A DNA stretch of 64,000 nucleotides from an uncultured Prevotellaceae bacterium (GCA_946410305.1 CAMJZV010000018.1:1-64000), one strand, 5' to 3'; positions 42,028 to 52,053 are shown, counted from the first letter of the stretch. The notes: generated by a model not told the origin, from the letters alone. Numbers and translations are program-made.

Positions 42028-42897
42028 ATGAGAAAGTATTTTATGTTGTTGGCACTGGCGGTAGCTACAGTTGCTAACGCCACGGAGATGAACGACACAG
42101 TGACATTCAGCAACCCCACGAAGGTTACTGTTATGACTAACGATTCAGTACAGAAGATTAAGGTTACCGGTAAGAAGGATGACGAAAGTTTTCGCTATGA
42201 GACAACAGTGGCTATTGACAAGACGAAGACAAGTACCAAGATTTTCAAGAAAGTAGCAGGTGACGATGCCAAGTGGGTCATTGACCTGGGTATCGGTTGG
42301 AGCGCTCCGACAAATACGCCCAATGGTCATGGTTTTGCAGTCTTCAGATCTGGGGAAGTGTTTGCTGGTGTTCGCTACTGTTACACGCCGAAGGGTAAAA
42401 CACAGACATACTCTACGGGCTTGTGGTGTGACTGGCGCACCTATGGGTTGCCTCATTCAGGTAAGAGCTATATAAACAAGACGAAAGAAGATATCGTAAC
42501 TTTTGGCAACTATACTGCAGAAGGCAATGATGATTATAGTGATGTTAATTCACGCATCAATATCTTCAGTCTGTCAGTACCTTTCCTCTTTACCCAGAAG
42601 TTTGGCAAGAAGAGCAAGAGCAGCTTCTCAATAGGTCCTGTGGTGAACTTCAACTTGCGTGGTCGTATCAACAACGACTATACAGATGGTGATAATGATG
42701 TTGAAATCAGCACCAAGGGCTTTGACTACAATGTTGTTACCGTTGACTTCATGGGAATTCTGAAGTCTGGTGGCATTGGTCTGTACTTCAAGTACTCACC
42801 GATGAGTGTGCTGAAGAAGAAAGACATTACCGTTGCTGACGGTACAATCATCGAGAATCCTCAGTTCAAGGCTTTAAGCTTCGGTCTGTTCTTCTAA
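42028..42897 (+). CDS. Exported outer-membrane beta-barrel-like protein
   Basis: 289 aa. Signal peptide MRKYFMLLALAVATVANA. After a linker rich in Lys/Thr (residues 25-85) come alternating strands: WVIDLGIGWSAP, EVFAGVRYCYTPKG, FSIGPVVNFNLRGR, and a terminal LSFGLFF with C-terminal Phe. This looks like a small outer-membrane barrel (8-12 strands) of unknown role. The last 24 bases overlap the converging xseB gene. Confidence 0.6.
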   Translation: MRKYFMLLALAVATVANATEMNDTVTFSNPTKVTVMTNDSVQKIKVTGKKDDESFRYETTVAIDKTKTSTKIFKKVAGDDAKWVIDLGIGWSAPTNTPNGHGFAVFRSGEVFAGVRYCYTPKGKTQTYSTGLWCDWRTYGLPHSGKSYINKTKEDIVTFGNYTAEGNDDYSDVNSRINIFSLSVPFLFTQKFGKKSKSSFSIGPVVNFNLRGRINNDYTDGDNDVEISTKGFDYNVVTVDFMGILKSGGIGLYFKYSPMSVLKKKDITVADGTIIENPQFKALSFGLFF

Positions 42898-43065
42898 TAA
42901 TTCGGACTCTGTCTTCGTGAGTTTATCACGACAGAACTTGATAAGTCGCTGTGCGGTTTTCAACTGCGCAGCGATTTCGTCTATATTCAACTCGTTAGAC
43001 TCCATCTTGTGCACAATGGCTTCCAACTGAGCCATGGCCTCTTCGTATTTCAGATTCTCGTTCAT
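42874..43065 (-). CDS. xseB: Exodeoxyribonuclease VII small subunit
   Basis: 63 aa. LKYEEAMAQLEAIVHKMES, then NIDEIAAQLKTAQRLIKFCR: the helical hairpin of XseB with the usual length. It binds several-fold to XseA and is needed for single-strand exonuclease activity. Its ATG overlaps the xseA stop (ATGA), so the subunits are translationally coupled. Confidence 0.94.
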   Translation of the reverse strand: MNENLKYEEAMAQLEAIVHKMESNELNIDEIAAQLKTAQRLIKFCRDKLTKTESELLEEQTEA

Positions 43066-44228
43066 TGTACTGTTGATTTAATAATGCCTTTTTCTACTCT
43101 TGTCTCTATCTCGTCACCTGCCTTCAACTGCTGTGGGTCACGTACGGCACGGCCATTGTGGAGTGTGATGCTATAGCCACGACGAAGCAACAGTTGTGGG
43201 TCGTAACTCTGCAACTGTATCTCTATCAATTCCAGACGGTGCTTGGCATTGCTCAGGAAACGTTGTGCCAGGACTGGAAGAAGTGTCTGCAGACTGTCCA
43301 GTCTTGCTTTCTGAGTGGCAAAACGTTGGTTGATAGCTGTCGAGATGCGTTGTTGGGCACTGTCAATGCGTGTCAATACCTGTAGCAGATTGTCGATAAG
43401 TAGAGCAGCAGCAGCGGTAGGCGTCTTAACACGGGTGTTGCTGACCATGTCGAGAATGCTTTCGTCGCGGTCATGCCCGATACCGGTAATAATTGGCAAA
43501 GGGAACTGTGCTACATTCTCTGCCAGTGCCAAGGTGTCGAAACCGCTGAGGTCTGCTGTAGCACCACCACCACGCAGTATGCATACGACGTCAAAATCAG
43601 GTATGCGACTGTAGATGCTGTTCAGGGCTTTTATGATGCTTTGTTCTACCTGTTCGCCTTGCATGATGGCAGGAAAAAGCTGCACTTCGAACTTGAAACC
43701 ATAGTCGTTCTCTTCCAACTGGCGGATGAAGTCGCCATAGCCTGCTGCACCAGCGGCAGAAATGACGGCAATGCGCTGGGCAAACATAGGAATGCATAAT
43801 TCACGTTGCAGGTCGAAGACGCCTTCTTCCTTCAGCTGACGGATAATCTCCTGACGCTTGCGGGCCATGTCGCCAATGGTGTAGGTGGGGTCAATGTCCG
43901 TGACTATCCACGAGAAACCGTAGGCTTCGTGAAACTGAGCATAGACACGTAGCAGTACCTTCAATCCTGCGTGTAGTGGTTGTCCTGTAACGCGCTCAAA
44001 GTGTGGCTGTAGCATCTGCCACGTCTGTCGCCAGCATTTTGCTGAGGCTCGTGCCACTGGAGTGTTGGTGTGCTCGTCCTTTTCGATCAGTTCCAGATAG
44101 CAATGGCCACCACGCTCGCGACATTCTGACAGTTCGGCTTCTACCCAATATTCGTCGGGCAGTTGCATTTCAATGGCATCGCGCACCATCAGATTCAGTT
44201 GGCGGAGACTATAGCGGTCACTTGTCAT
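43062..44228 (-). CDS. xseA: Exodeoxyribonuclease VII large subunit
   Basis: 388 aa. N-terminal OB-fold (VEAELSECRERGGHCYLELIEKD) and the catalytic domain with RIAVISAAGAAGYGDFIRQL, VVCILRGGGATADLSGFD and PIITGIGHDRDESILDMVS. It degrades single-stranded DNA to oligonucleotides with XseB. It overlaps the upstream subtilase gene by 11 bases. Confidence 0.95.
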   Translation of the reverse strand: MTSDRYSLRQLNLMVRDAIEMQLPDEYWVEAELSECRERGGHCYLELIEKDEHTNTPVARASAKCWRQTWQMLQPHFERVTGQPLHAGLKVLLRVYAQFHEAYGFSWIVTDIDPTYTIGDMARKRQEIIRQLKEEGVFDLQRELCIPMFAQRIAVISAAGAAGYGDFIRQLEENDYGFKFEVQLFPAIMQGEQVEQSIIKALNSIYSRIPDFDVVCILRGGGATADLSGFDTLALAENVAQFPLPIITGIGHDRDESILDMVSNTRVKTPTAAAALLIDNLLQVLTRIDSAQQRISTAINQRFATQKARLDSLQTLLPVLAQRFLSNAKHRLELIEIQLQSYDPQLLLRRGYSITLHNGRAVRDPQQLKAGDEIETRVEKGIIKSTVQ

Positions 44229-45639
44229 TCTTCACCTTCCCTTTCATGTAAGCCTGCCAGAAGTTGGGAACACCATAGCCGTAGATGTTGTCGGGGTGCT
44301 CTCTGTTGTCACTGCTCTGGCGGATGAGTTCTATGATCTCTGCTGCAGTCTTTTCAGGCATTCCTTGCCACAGACAAGCCACTAATCCACAGATGGTAGG
44401 AGCAGAGAACGATGTACCCATGTCCTCCATAATTACACCACGACCATTGACCAAAAATGTGGGTGCACCAATAGCTACCACGTCGGGTTTAACGCGCCCG
44501 TCCTGTGAGGGACCGACGGAGCTGAAAGGAGCTATATGGCGGGGCTCGTCGGCTGTGATAGCACCAACGGTCAGAATGTTGTCGGCATCAGCGGGTACGC
44601 CAATCTTCTTCCAAGGTCCCATGCCAGAGTTGCCTGCAGAGTTGACAAGGACAATGCCTTTGCTAGCTAGGAGACTTGCCGATTTGCTGATGAAAGCTGT
44701 GTTTCCGTCAAGGTGGCGAAGTTGGTGCGACATCCATGGATAGTCGTATTCATGGTATCCCAAAGATGAGTTAATCAGGTCACAACCGACAGAGTCGGCA
44801 AATTCGGCAGCCATCGTCCAGTAGTCTTCTTCTACCTCTTGCTCGGTCTGCTGGTCTTCGCTACGCAGCAACCAGTAAGAAGCCTTTGGGGCCGTGCCGA
44901 TATAGAAATAAGGACTGTTGATAGCCATCGTGGACAGGACCTTGGTGCCGTGGTCTGTCTCTGCAAAAATGCTGGGGGAAGCAGGACTGACAAAGTCTTT
45001 GTAACCACAGATGTCCACCTGTTGGAAGGCTGGTATGTGGTTTGCATTTTTGAAACCTCCGTCAATAATAGCGATCATCATATTCTTACCTGCCAGACCA
45101 ATTTGGTGCAGGCGATGACCTTGCAACAGCCTGATCTGACCGTCGTTCTTGCCATAGAAGATACCTCCAATACTATCGCGCTCTTCAAAGTCGTCATGGT
45201 AGGGAGTCTTTTGAGCCGTTGGCGTAACGGAGTCGGGAGCTATCCAGACAAGCTTGGTATTTGCAACACATGTCAACTGCTCTAATTGGTGAATCTTGGT
45301 GCTGTCCTTTAGACGTACCAGTACCGTGTTCTGCCAACGACTTTGCCCAATAATGCTGACATTCTGTTGCTCAATGAGATGCAGATAACGGGGATTTACA
45401 GGCAAATCGGTACTGTCAATAGGTAACTGCTGGCGCTTGCGGCGTTCAATACTTCGACGAGACAAATAGCGGCCAGGATGGGTAAGCGTGTAGGGAGACC
45501 CTTTCTTGTCGGTGAGGTAAAGACGATAGATAAATGACGGTCCTGGCTTGTACTTGACGCGTTCAGCCATGTGCGGACTGGCGGCATACAAACATGTTGC
45601 CGTCAGTAGTAAAGACCATATCCATATCCATCGCTTCAT
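44218..45639 (-). CDS. S8 family (subtilisin-like) serine peptidase, exported
   Basis: 473 aa. Signal peptide (MKRWIWIWSLLLTATCLYA). An N-terminal region of about 150 residues (inhibitor-like; KIHQLEQLTCVANTKLVW) precedes the catalytic domain: Asp in IAIIDGGFKNANH, His in TDHGTKVLSTM, oxyanion Asn in NSAGNSGMG, Ser in GTSFSAPTICGL. No C-terminal sorting domain follows, so it probably acts in the periplasm or is surface-retained. Own promoter at 45662-45669. Confidence 0.92.
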   Translation of the reverse strand: MKRWIWIWSLLLTATCLYAASPHMAERVKYKPGPSFIYRLYLTDKKGSPYTLTHPGRYLSRRSIERRKRQQLPIDSTDLPVNPRYLHLIEQQNVSIIGQSRWQNTVLVRLKDSTKIHQLEQLTCVANTKLVWIAPDSVTPTAQKTPYHDDFEERDSIGGIFYGKNDGQIRLLQGHRLHQIGLAGKNMMIAIIDGGFKNANHIPAFQQVDICGYKDFVSPASPSIFAETDHGTKVLSTMAINSPYFYIGTAPKASYWLLRSEDQQTEQEVEEDYWTMAAEFADSVGCDLINSSLGYHEYDYPWMSHQLRHLDGNTAFISKSASLLASKGIVLVNSAGNSGMGPWKKIGVPADADNILTVGAITADEPRHIAPFSSVGPSQDGRVKPDVVAIGAPTFLVNGRGVIMEDMGTSFSAPTICGLVACLWQGMPEKTAAEIIELIRQSSDNREHPDNIYGYGVPNFWQAYMKGKVKNDK

Positions 45640-45661
45640 AAAGTTGCCGTTTTGGGGATTG

Positions 45662-45669
45662 CAAAGTTA
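45662..45669 (-). promoter_or_regulatory. Promoter of the subtilase gene
   Basis: Minus strand: TTTG, 19 bases, TAACTTTG followed by CA, 22 bases before the ATG at 45639. Confidence 0.6.
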
Positions 45670-45708
45670 CGAATTAGTGAGCAAAATACAAAGAAAAATG
45701 GAGATAAT

Positions 45709-45740
45709 TTTGGCTATTCGAAGAAATAGCTGTAATTTTG
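45709..45740 (+). promoter_or_regulatory. Promoter of the MATE exporter gene
   Basis: TTTG at 45709-45712, 20 bases, TAATTTTG at 45733-45740 followed by CAC, 14 bases before the ATG at 45755. Confidence 0.65.
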
Positions 45741-45754
45741 CACATTATTTATAT

Positions 45755-47098
45755 ATGGACAATAAACAAGCAACACTTGAACTTGGGACGAAGCCTGTAG
45801 GACAATTGCTCGTGCAGTATGGCTTGCCAGCCATTGTGGCTATGACTGCATCGTCTCTTTATAACATTATTGACCGTGCTTTTATCGGTCAGGTAGTAGG
45901 CCCTGAGGCTATTGCCGGTCTGGGCATTACCTTCCCCTTTATGAACCTTAGTGCAGCCTTTGGTGCTGCAGTGGGTGTGGGCTCGTCGGCAAGTATTTCG
46001 GTGAATCTGGGACAGCGCAACTACAAGCGTGCCCAAAACCTGTTGGGAAACACCGTGACGCTCAATCTGATTATTGGTACGCTCTTCATGCTGCTGTCCC
46101 TCATCTTCTTGGATCCTATTCTGCGATTCTTCGGCGCCTCTGATGTAACACTGCCTTATGCCCGTGAGTTTATGCAGGTAATCTTATTAGGCAATGTGGT
46201 GACACACATGTATTTCGGTTTGAATGCGGTGCTGCGCGCTGCGGGAAAACCTCGACATGCCATGAATGCGACGTTGTTTACGGTAGGCTGTAACATTCTG
46301 CTTGTCATCGCCTTTGTATGGTGGTTCAGGTGGGGCATCCGCGGTGCGGCCTTGGCTACTGTGGTATCGCAATCGTTGGCACTCTGTTGGCAGGTGTGGC
46401 TGTTTAGCGACAAGAAAGAGATACTCTTTCTGAGGCGTGGCATCTATCGGTTGAGGAAAGACTTGGTGCGCAATATTATATCCATTGGCATATCCCCGTT
46501 CTTGATGCAGAGTACGTCGTGCATTATTGTTATCTTCATGAACAATCAGTTCGTACACTACGGCGGCGATATGGCTGTAGGAGCCTATTCTATTGCCAAC
46601 TCGGTGGTAATGATGTTCTTTATGTTCGTGATGGGTGTGTGTCAGGGAATGCAACCCATTGTGGGATATAATTATGGTGCCGAGAAGTACGACCGTATGG
46701 TGCGTTGCTTATTCATCGCCATTGCCTGTGCTACGGGAATACTATTGGTGGGATGGACGCTGTCGATGCTATTCCCAAGGGAAATAGCGCGCATTTTTAC
46801 GAGTGACGAGACACTGATAGAACTCTCGGCTACGGGTATTAAACTCGACATGCTGGTGTTCTTTGTGGTGGGTTCGCAAGCAACGATTACTCACTTCTTC
46901 CAGAGCATCGGAAAGGTAAAGATCTCGATATTCCTCTCGCTGTCGCGTCAGCTGTTTATGCTGTTGCCAATGGCTTTCGTATTCCCGCTGTTCTGGCAGT
47001 TGGATGGAGTGTGGTATTCAATGCCTGCCAGTGATATGGCATCGTTCTTGATGACAATCCCCATTCTGTGGTGGTATATGAAGAAGTTAAGGAGTTAA
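45755..47098 (+). CDS. MATE family efflux transporter
   Basis: 447 aa from the ATG at 45755 (MDNKQATLELGTKPVGQLLV). Earlier in-frame starts lie before the promoter and within the opposite gene. About 12 membrane helices; YGLPAIVAMTASSLYNIIDRAFIGQVVG and QPIVGYNYGAEKYDR contain the conserved Asp and Gly/Pro positions of MATE carriers (split in the two halves). Exports cationic drugs or metabolites using Na+ or H+. The C-terminus (KKLRS) and the following bases are a tandem GTTAAGGA-type repeat. Confidence 0.92.
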   Translation: MDNKQATLELGTKPVGQLLVQYGLPAIVAMTASSLYNIIDRAFIGQVVGPEAIAGLGITFPFMNLSAAFGAAVGVGSSASISVNLGQRNYKRAQNLLGNTVTLNLIIGTLFMLLSLIFLDPILRFFGASDVTLPYAREFMQVILLGNVVTHMYFGLNAVLRAAGKPRHAMNATLFTVGCNILLVIAFVWWFRWGIRGAALATVVSQSLALCWQVWLFSDKKEILFLRRGIYRLRKDLVRNIISIGISPFLMQSTSCIIVIFMNNQFVHYGGDMAVGAYSIANSVVMMFFMFVMGVCQGMQPIVGYNYGAEKYDRMVRCLFIAIACATGILLVGWTLSMLFPREIARIFTSDETLIELSATGIKLDMLVFFVVGSQATITHFFQSIGKVKISIFLSLSRQLFMLLPMAFVFPLFWQLDGVWYSMPASDMASFLMTIPILWWYMKKLRS

Positions 47099-47111
47099 AG
47101 TAGTTAAGGAG
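47084..47111 (+). repeat. Repeat D, tandem AGTTAAGG-type units at a gene junction
   Basis: AAGTTAAGGAGTTAAAGTAG then TTAAGGAG. It encodes the last residues of the MATE protein, includes its stop, and provides AAGGAG as the likely ribosome-binding site of the next gene. Confidence 0.55.
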
Positions 47112-47118
47112 ATATAGA

Positions 47119-47742
47119 ATGGCAGACAAACATGTAATTATCTGTGTAGGCAGACAGTTGGGCAGTGGCGGCCATGACATTGCCCGAATGCTGGCAATGG
47201 ACTTCAATGCCAAGTACTATGACCGCGAACTGCTGAATCTGGCAGCCAAGGAGAGTGGATTCAGTGAGAAATTCTTCGAGCAGAACGACGAGAAAAAGGG
47301 ATTCCTGCGCAGCCTATTGAATGTGCAGGCAACTCACTTGAGTGGTGCCAGTCTCTATAAGTCGAACTTCTCACAGGAGAGCTTGTTCCAGTTTCAGAGT
47401 GATGCCATCCGTAAGGCTGCAGAAGAGGGAAACAGTGTCTTCGTGGGTCGTTGTGCAGACTATGTGCTGCGGGATATGCCCAACGTAGTGTCGGTATTTA
47501 TCACCGCTTCAATGCGTAGTCGTATTGATAAACTGCTGGCACAGCGTTCTGTGACACCACACCAGGCTAAGCGCTATATCCTCGATGCTGAGGAGAAGCG
47601 TGCCTCTTACTATAACTATTATACAGGTAAGAAGTGGGGTGCTGCTGAGAGCTATGACCTATGTGTCGATTCAAGTTTGTTAGGACTAGTAGAGACCGAG
47701 AAACTAATAGCCGAATTCATTCGTAAACGCCTTGGACTATGA
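47119..47742 (+). CDS. Cytidylate kinase-like family protein
   Basis: 207 aa. P-loop variant VGRQLGSGGHDIARMLA, then AKYYDRELLNLAAKESG and FVGRCADYVLRDMPNVVSVFI with the later KRYILDAEEKRASYYNYYTG: the Cytidylate_kin-2-like family common in Bacteroidetes and Firmicutes, separate from the housekeeping Cmk. Its nucleotide substrate is not established. It overlaps the next gene by 4 bases. Confidence 0.85.
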   Translation: MADKHVIICVGRQLGSGGHDIARMLAMDFNAKYYDRELLNLAAKESGFSEKFFEQNDEKKGFLRSLLNVQATHLSGASLYKSNFSQESLFQFQSDAIRKAAEEGNSVFVGRCADYVLRDMPNVVSVFITASMRSRIDKLLAQRSVTPHQAKRYILDAEEKRASYYNYYTGKKWGAAESYDLCVDSSLLGLVETEKLIAEFIRKRLGL

Positions 47743-48230
47743 AGAAGATTGGCATTATCAGCGACACGCACTCCTACTGGGACGAGAAATATCTGCACTA
47801 CTTCGAACCGTGTGACGAGATATGGCATGCGGGCGATATTGGTTCGCTGGAGGTCGCCGAAAAACTGGCAGCATTCCGTCCGTTGCGTGCAGTCTGTGGC
47901 AACTGTGACGGTGGAGACCTCCGACTGATGTATCCCGAAATACTGCGCTGGAAATGCGAGGATGTGGAGGTACTGATGAAACATATCGGTGGCTATCCAG
48001 GTAACTATGACTACTCTGTCCGTGGTCAGTTGTATGCCAATCCGCCCCAACTGTTTATTGCTGGGCACTCACATATCTTAAAGGTGAAGTTTGACAAGAC
48101 GCTGAACATGTTGCATATCAATCCGGGCGCTGCAGGCTTGCAAGGGTGGCATAAGGAACGAACATTGATAAGATTGACCGTTGAAGGCAATAAATTCAGT
48201 GATTGTGAAGTTATTACATTAGGAAGATAA
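47739..48230 (+). CDS. YfcE/MJ0936-type metallophosphoesterase
   Basis: 163 aa. Metal-binding motifs of the calcineurin-like superfamily: GIISDTHSYW, HAGDIGS, VCGNCDG and FIAGHSHILK, then HINPGAAGLQGW. Members hydrolyse phosphodiesters in vitro; the cellular substrate is unknown. Coupled to the kinase-like gene upstream. Confidence 0.9.
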   Translation: MKKIGIISDTHSYWDEKYLHYFEPCDEIWHAGDIGSLEVAEKLAAFRPLRAVCGNCDGGDLRLMYPEILRWKCEDVEVLMKHIGGYPGNYDYSVRGQLYANPPQLFIAGHSHILKVKFDKTLNMLHINPGAAGLQGWHKERTLIRLTVEGNKFSDCEVITLGR

Positions 48231-48250
48231 ATCTAAAAACATTATCATAT

Positions 48251-49384
48251 ATGAAGACGATTGTTATTACTGGTGGCGCAGGCTTTATTGGAAGCCATGT
48301 GGTGCGCCTGTTCGTGAACAAGTACCCTGAGTATCACATCATCAACCTCGACAAGTTGACGTATGCGGGGAACCTCGCTAATCTCAAGGATATCGAGGAC
48401 AAAGCAAACTACGAGTTTGTGAAGATGGACATCTGTGACTTCGACGGTGTGTTGAAGCTGATGCAGGACAAGAAAGTCGACGGCATTATTCATTTGGCTG
48501 CCGAGAGTCACGTAGACCGCTCCATCAAAGACCCCTTTACCTTTGCTCAGACGAACGTGATGGGTACGCTTTCGCTGCTTCAGGCCGCCAAAGCTTATTG
48601 GGAGTCACTGCCCGAGAAGTATGAGGGCAAGCGCTTCTACCATATCTCGACCGACGAGGTGTATGGTGCTCTGCAGATGACGCATCCAGAGGGTATTGAA
48701 CCTCCTTTCACTACCAAGGCTTCCAGTGGTAAGCATCACTTGGCCTACGGTGAAAAGTTCTTTACGGAGGATTTGAAGTATCAGCCTCATAGCCCTTATA
48801 GTGCAGCTAAGGCTTCTTCAGACCACTTCGTACGTGCTTTCCACGATACGTTTGGCTTGCCAACCATCGTCACTAACTGTTCGAACAACTACGGACCCTA
48901 TCAGTTCCCTGAAAAGCTGATTCCACTGTTTATCAACAATATCCGTCACCGCAAGCCGTTGCCTGTTTATGGCAAGGGCGAGAATGTGCGCGACTGGCTG
49001 TATGTAGTTGACCATGCACGCGCTATTGACACCATTTTCCATAACGGTAAGATTGCTGAAACCTACAATATCGGTGGTTTCAACGAGTGGAAGAATATCG
49101 ATATTATCAAGGTTGTTATCAATACCGTTGACCGTCTGCTGGGTCGCAAGGAAGGCGAGGACATGGATCTGATTACGTATGTTACCGATCGTGCCGGTCA
49201 CGATCTGCGTTATGCCATCGACTCTACGAAGTTGCAGAAGGAACTTGGTTGGGAACCCTCGCTCCAGTTTGAAGAGGGTATCGAGGAAACGGTGAAATGG
49301 TATCTCGACAATCAGGAGTGGCTCGACAATGTGACCAGCGGTGACTACCAGAAGTATTACGATAACATGTACGCGAACAGATGA
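48251..49384 (+). CDS. rfbB: dTDP-glucose 4,6-dehydratase
   Basis: 377 aa. NAD-binding [36 protein letters not shown] and the catalytic YSAAKASSD (Tyr-x3-Lys) with [14 protein letters not shown] are diagnostic. Converts dTDP-glucose to dTDP-4-keto-6-deoxyglucose. It opens a tightly packed operon (48251-54082) whose later genes convert this intermediate into an amino sugar. Glucose-1-phosphate thymidylyltransferase is not in the window. Confidence 0.95.
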   Translation: MKTIVITGGAGFIGSHVVRLFVNKYPEYHIINLDKLTYAGNLANLKDIEDKANYEFVKMDICDFDGVLKLMQDKKVDGIIHLAAESHVDRSIKDPFTFAQTNVMGTLSLLQAAKAYWESLPEKYEGKRFYHISTDEVYGALQMTHPEGIEPPFTTKASSGKHHLAYGEKFFTEDLKYQPHSPYSAAKASSDHFVRAFHDTFGLPTIVTNCSNNYGPYQFPEKLIPLFINNIRHRKPLPVYGKGENVRDWLYVVDHARAIDTIFHNGKIAETYNIGGFNEWKNIDIIKVVINTVDRLLGRKEGEDMDLITYVTDRAGHDLRYAIDSTKLQKELGWEPSLQFEEGIEETVKWYLDNQEWLDNVTSGDYQKYYDNMYANR

Positions 49385-50586
49385 AAAAGATATTGCTTTT
49401 AGGCTCAGGAGAACTGGGAAAGGAGTTCGTTATTGCCGCCATGCGTGCCGGTCAGTATGTTATCGCTTGCGACCGCTATGACAATGCCCCTGCTATGCAG
49501 GTGGCTGACGAACGCGAGGTGTTCTCGATGTTGGATGGTGACGCCCTTGAGGCTGTTGTCAACAAACACAAGCCAGATATCATTGTGCCTGAGATTGAGG
49601 CCATCCGTACGGAGCGCTTGTTTAAGTTCGAGGAGCAGGGCATTCAGGTAGTACCTTCTGCCCGTGCCGTCAACTTCACCATGAATCGTCGTGCCATCCG
49701 CGATCTGGCTGCTAAAGAACTTGGCTTGCGTACAGCTAAGTATTTCTATGCGAAGACTTTCGATGAGTTTAAGAAGGCTGCCGACGAGATTGGTTTCCCC
49801 TGCGTGGTGAAGCCCCTGATGTCATCGTCCGGTCATGGTCAGAGCTATGTCCACAATGATGGTGAGCTGGAGCAGGCCTTCAAAGAGGCCATGGAGGGCT
49901 CTCGTGGTGATGTCAAAGAGGTGATTATCGAGGAGTTCATCGACTTCGATTCTGAGTTTACCCTGCTCACCGTTACCCAGCAGCATGGCTGGCCCACACT
50001 GTTCTGCCCTCCCATCGGACATGTGCAGAAGGCTGGTGACTATCGTGAGTCATGGCAGCCATATAAAATTAGTGATGAGGCTTTGAAACAGGCACAGTTC
50101 ATGGCTGACAAGGTAACGAAGGCGCTGACAGGTGCTGGCATCTGGGGTGTTGAGTTCTTCCTGACCAAGCAGGGCGAGGTTATCTTCTCTGAGCTATCTC
50201 CACGTCCACACGATACAGGTATGGTGACGCTCGGTCACACCACCAATCTCTCTGAATTCGAGCTTCACTTCCGTGCAGTGATGGGGCTGCCGATAGCTGG
50301 TATCCATCTGGAGCATGCGGGTGCATCGGCTGTTATCCTTTCACCTAAAGAGGCAAAGACACCTGTTGACCGCTCATTGCTCGATTATAATTTCGTTGAT
50401 GCTCTCAAAGAGGACCGTACCCGTATTCGCATCTTCGGCAAGCCTGAAGCTCATAAGGGTCGCCGTATGGGCGTTGTACTCTGCTACGGTGAGGTGGGCG
50501 ACGATGTCAATGCTCTGCGAGACAAGGCTAAGCGACTGGCAAAGACTGTACTGGGTACAGACCCCTATATTAAGTTTGAACACTAA
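49381..50586 (+). CDS. purT: Formate-dependent phosphoribosylglycinamide formyltransferase (PurT)
   Basis: 401 aa. ATP-grasp enzyme: [91 protein letters not shown]. It formylates GAR in purine synthesis using formate and ATP. It overlaps rfbB by 4 bases, an unusual setting for a purine gene; either gene order is historical, or formate chemistry is linked to the sugar pathway. Confidence 0.94.
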   Translation: MKKILLLGSGELGKEFVIAAMRAGQYVIACDRYDNAPAMQVADEREVFSMLDGDALEAVVNKHKPDIIVPEIEAIRTERLFKFEEQGIQVVPSARAVNFTMNRRAIRDLAAKELGLRTAKYFYAKTFDEFKKAADEIGFPCVVKPLMSSSGHGQSYVHNDGELEQAFKEAMEGSRGDVKEVIIEEFIDFDSEFTLLTVTQQHGWPTLFCPPIGHVQKAGDYRESWQPYKISDEALKQAQFMADKVTKALTGAGIWGVEFFLTKQGEVIFSELSPRPHDTGMVTLGHTTNLSEFELHFRAVMGLPIAGIHLEHAGASAVILSPKEAKTPVDRSLLDYNFVDALKEDRTRIRIFGKPEAHKGRRMGVVLCYGEVGDDVNALRDKAKRLAKTVLGTDPYIKFEH

Positions 50587-50614
50587 AATAAAGTCTGGAC
50601 GTAAAGAATAATAA

Positions 50615-51655
50615 ATGATACAATCACTTCAATCATTACGCTTTGTATTTGTGATGCTGGTTGTGTTCTCACATATCATCGGCAAATCTTTTGATTTTGG
50701 CGGTGAGTGTGGTGTGTCATTTTTCTTCATTCTCAGTGGCTTCATCTTATCTTATGTCTATGGGAACTACGTGATTGATAAGCAGTTTTCAACCAGTAGA
50801 CTGTTGAAAAAACAATTAATGAAGTTTTATCCGTTACATCTGGTTACTTTCTGTATCATGATAGTACTGGATGCACGGTTAGGTCATTTCTTTGAATGGT
50901 ATCGCTGGTTGCCTAACCTGTTGCTACTACAGAGCTGGATTCCTGATGATAGCTTCTTTTTCGTAGCTAACGGCTCTTCGTGGTTCTTGTCTGACATGCT
51001 GTTCTTCTATGCAGTATTTGCTCTCGCATTCCGTTTGCTGATACAAATGCCAATGAAACGGCTCGCGTGCCTTATCGTGTTTCTGCTCATTGGATATTTT
51101 ATACTAGCATTTTCCATTCCACTTTGGAAAGTAAATGCAGTGCTTTATGCTTCACCAGTCACACGGTTGATAGACTTTTGTATGGGTATATTGCTCTACC
51201 GGTTTTACGCATCTGATAAGGGCAGACGACTTTCAGAAGGTTTACATCAGACTCCTGCTACTGTCATTACCACCCTGCAACTGACGATGTTGCTTGCTGT
51301 AGTCCTCTCCTTCTTCGTTTATGAGAATATATCTTTGCGATTACGCTGTGCCAGTCTTTTTTGGATGATTCTTCCAGTATTTATCTTTGTCTTTGTCGTG
51401 ACAGATAACGTGACAAAAATATTGCATCAAAGATGGATGCTGTGGCTTGGCTCTCTTACATTTGAGATATATCTTACTCATTGGATTGTACTCCGTATCT
51501 TTTGGAGTGTGTTGGCTTCGTTGGGATTCGATGTTGAGGCACGTTACTCCCTGTGGGTAATTGGCGTGACGGTCCTAATTATTGTTTTTGTTGCATATAT
51601 GACGAAAAGTCTGTTTACTTTACCTGTAACTCAATATCTTCAGAAACGCGTATGA
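50615..51655 (+). CDS. Acyltransferase 3 family membrane protein
   Basis: 346 aa. About ten membrane helices; RFVFVMLVVFSHIIG contains the catalytic His, GECGVSFFFILSGFILSYVYG the second conserved block, and SWFLSDMLFF follows. Family members O-acylate (often O-acetylate) surface sugars at the inner membrane. In this operon it probably modifies the glycan carrying the amino sugar. Its stop overlaps the next start (ATGA). Confidence 0.88.
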   Translation: MIQSLQSLRFVFVMLVVFSHIIGKSFDFGGECGVSFFFILSGFILSYVYGNYVIDKQFSTSRLLKKQLMKFYPLHLVTFCIMIVLDARLGHFFEWYRWLPNLLLLQSWIPDDSFFFVANGSSWFLSDMLFFYAVFALAFRLLIQMPMKRLACLIVFLLIGYFILAFSIPLWKVNAVLYASPVTRLIDFCMGILLYRFYASDKGRRLSEGLHQTPATVITTLQLTMLLAVVLSFFVYENISLRLRCASLFWMILPVFIFVFVVTDNVTKILHQRWMLWLGSLTFEIYLTHWIVLRIFWSVLASLGFDVEARYSLWVIGVTVLIIVFVAYMTKSLFTLPVTQYLQKRV

Positions 51656-52053
51656 TGAACTCAAGAATGATAAGTCTTCCCAAGATTGTCGATCCGCGTG
51701 GCAATCTGACAGTAGCGGAACAGATGAAGAACATCCCGTTCGACATCGCTCGCGTCTATTGGACCTACGATGTTCCCAGTGGTGAGCGCCGTGGTGGCCA
51801 TGCTCACCGTACCTGTGAGGAGATAGTCATTGCTGTCAGCGGTTCGTTCGATGTGACAGTCGATGACGGACGGGGCAATAAGGAGATATTTCATCTAAAC
51901 CATCCCTATCAAGGCTTGTATATTGGTACGGGCATTTGGCGTACGCTTGAAGATTTCTCCAGTGGTGCTGTCTGCTTGGTGCTGGCCTCCGAGCTCTTCG
52001 ATGAGGATGAGTATATCTACGATTACGATGAGTTTGTTGATTTCGTGAAGTAA
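51652..52053 (+). CDS. FdtA/QdtA-like sugar 3,4-ketoisomerase (WxcM-like cupin)
   Basis: 133 aa from the ATG at 51652, which overlaps the upstream stop; the longer frame upstream is inside the acyltransferase gene. Cupin with DPRGNLTVAEQMKNIPFDI, RRGGHAHRTCEEIVIAVSG, and IGTGIWRTLEDFSSGAV. FdtA-type enzymes turn dTDP-4-keto-6-deoxyglucose into the 3-keto sugar that the next enzymes aminate and acylate. Whether the product has gluco or galacto configuration cannot be told. Confidence 0.88.
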   Translation: MMNSRMISLPKIVDPRGNLTVAEQMKNIPFDIARVYWTYDVPSGERRGGHAHRTCEEIVIAVSGSFDVTVDDGRGNKEIFHLNHPYQGLYIGTGIWRTLEDFSSGAVCLVLASELFDEDEYIYDYDEFVDFVK

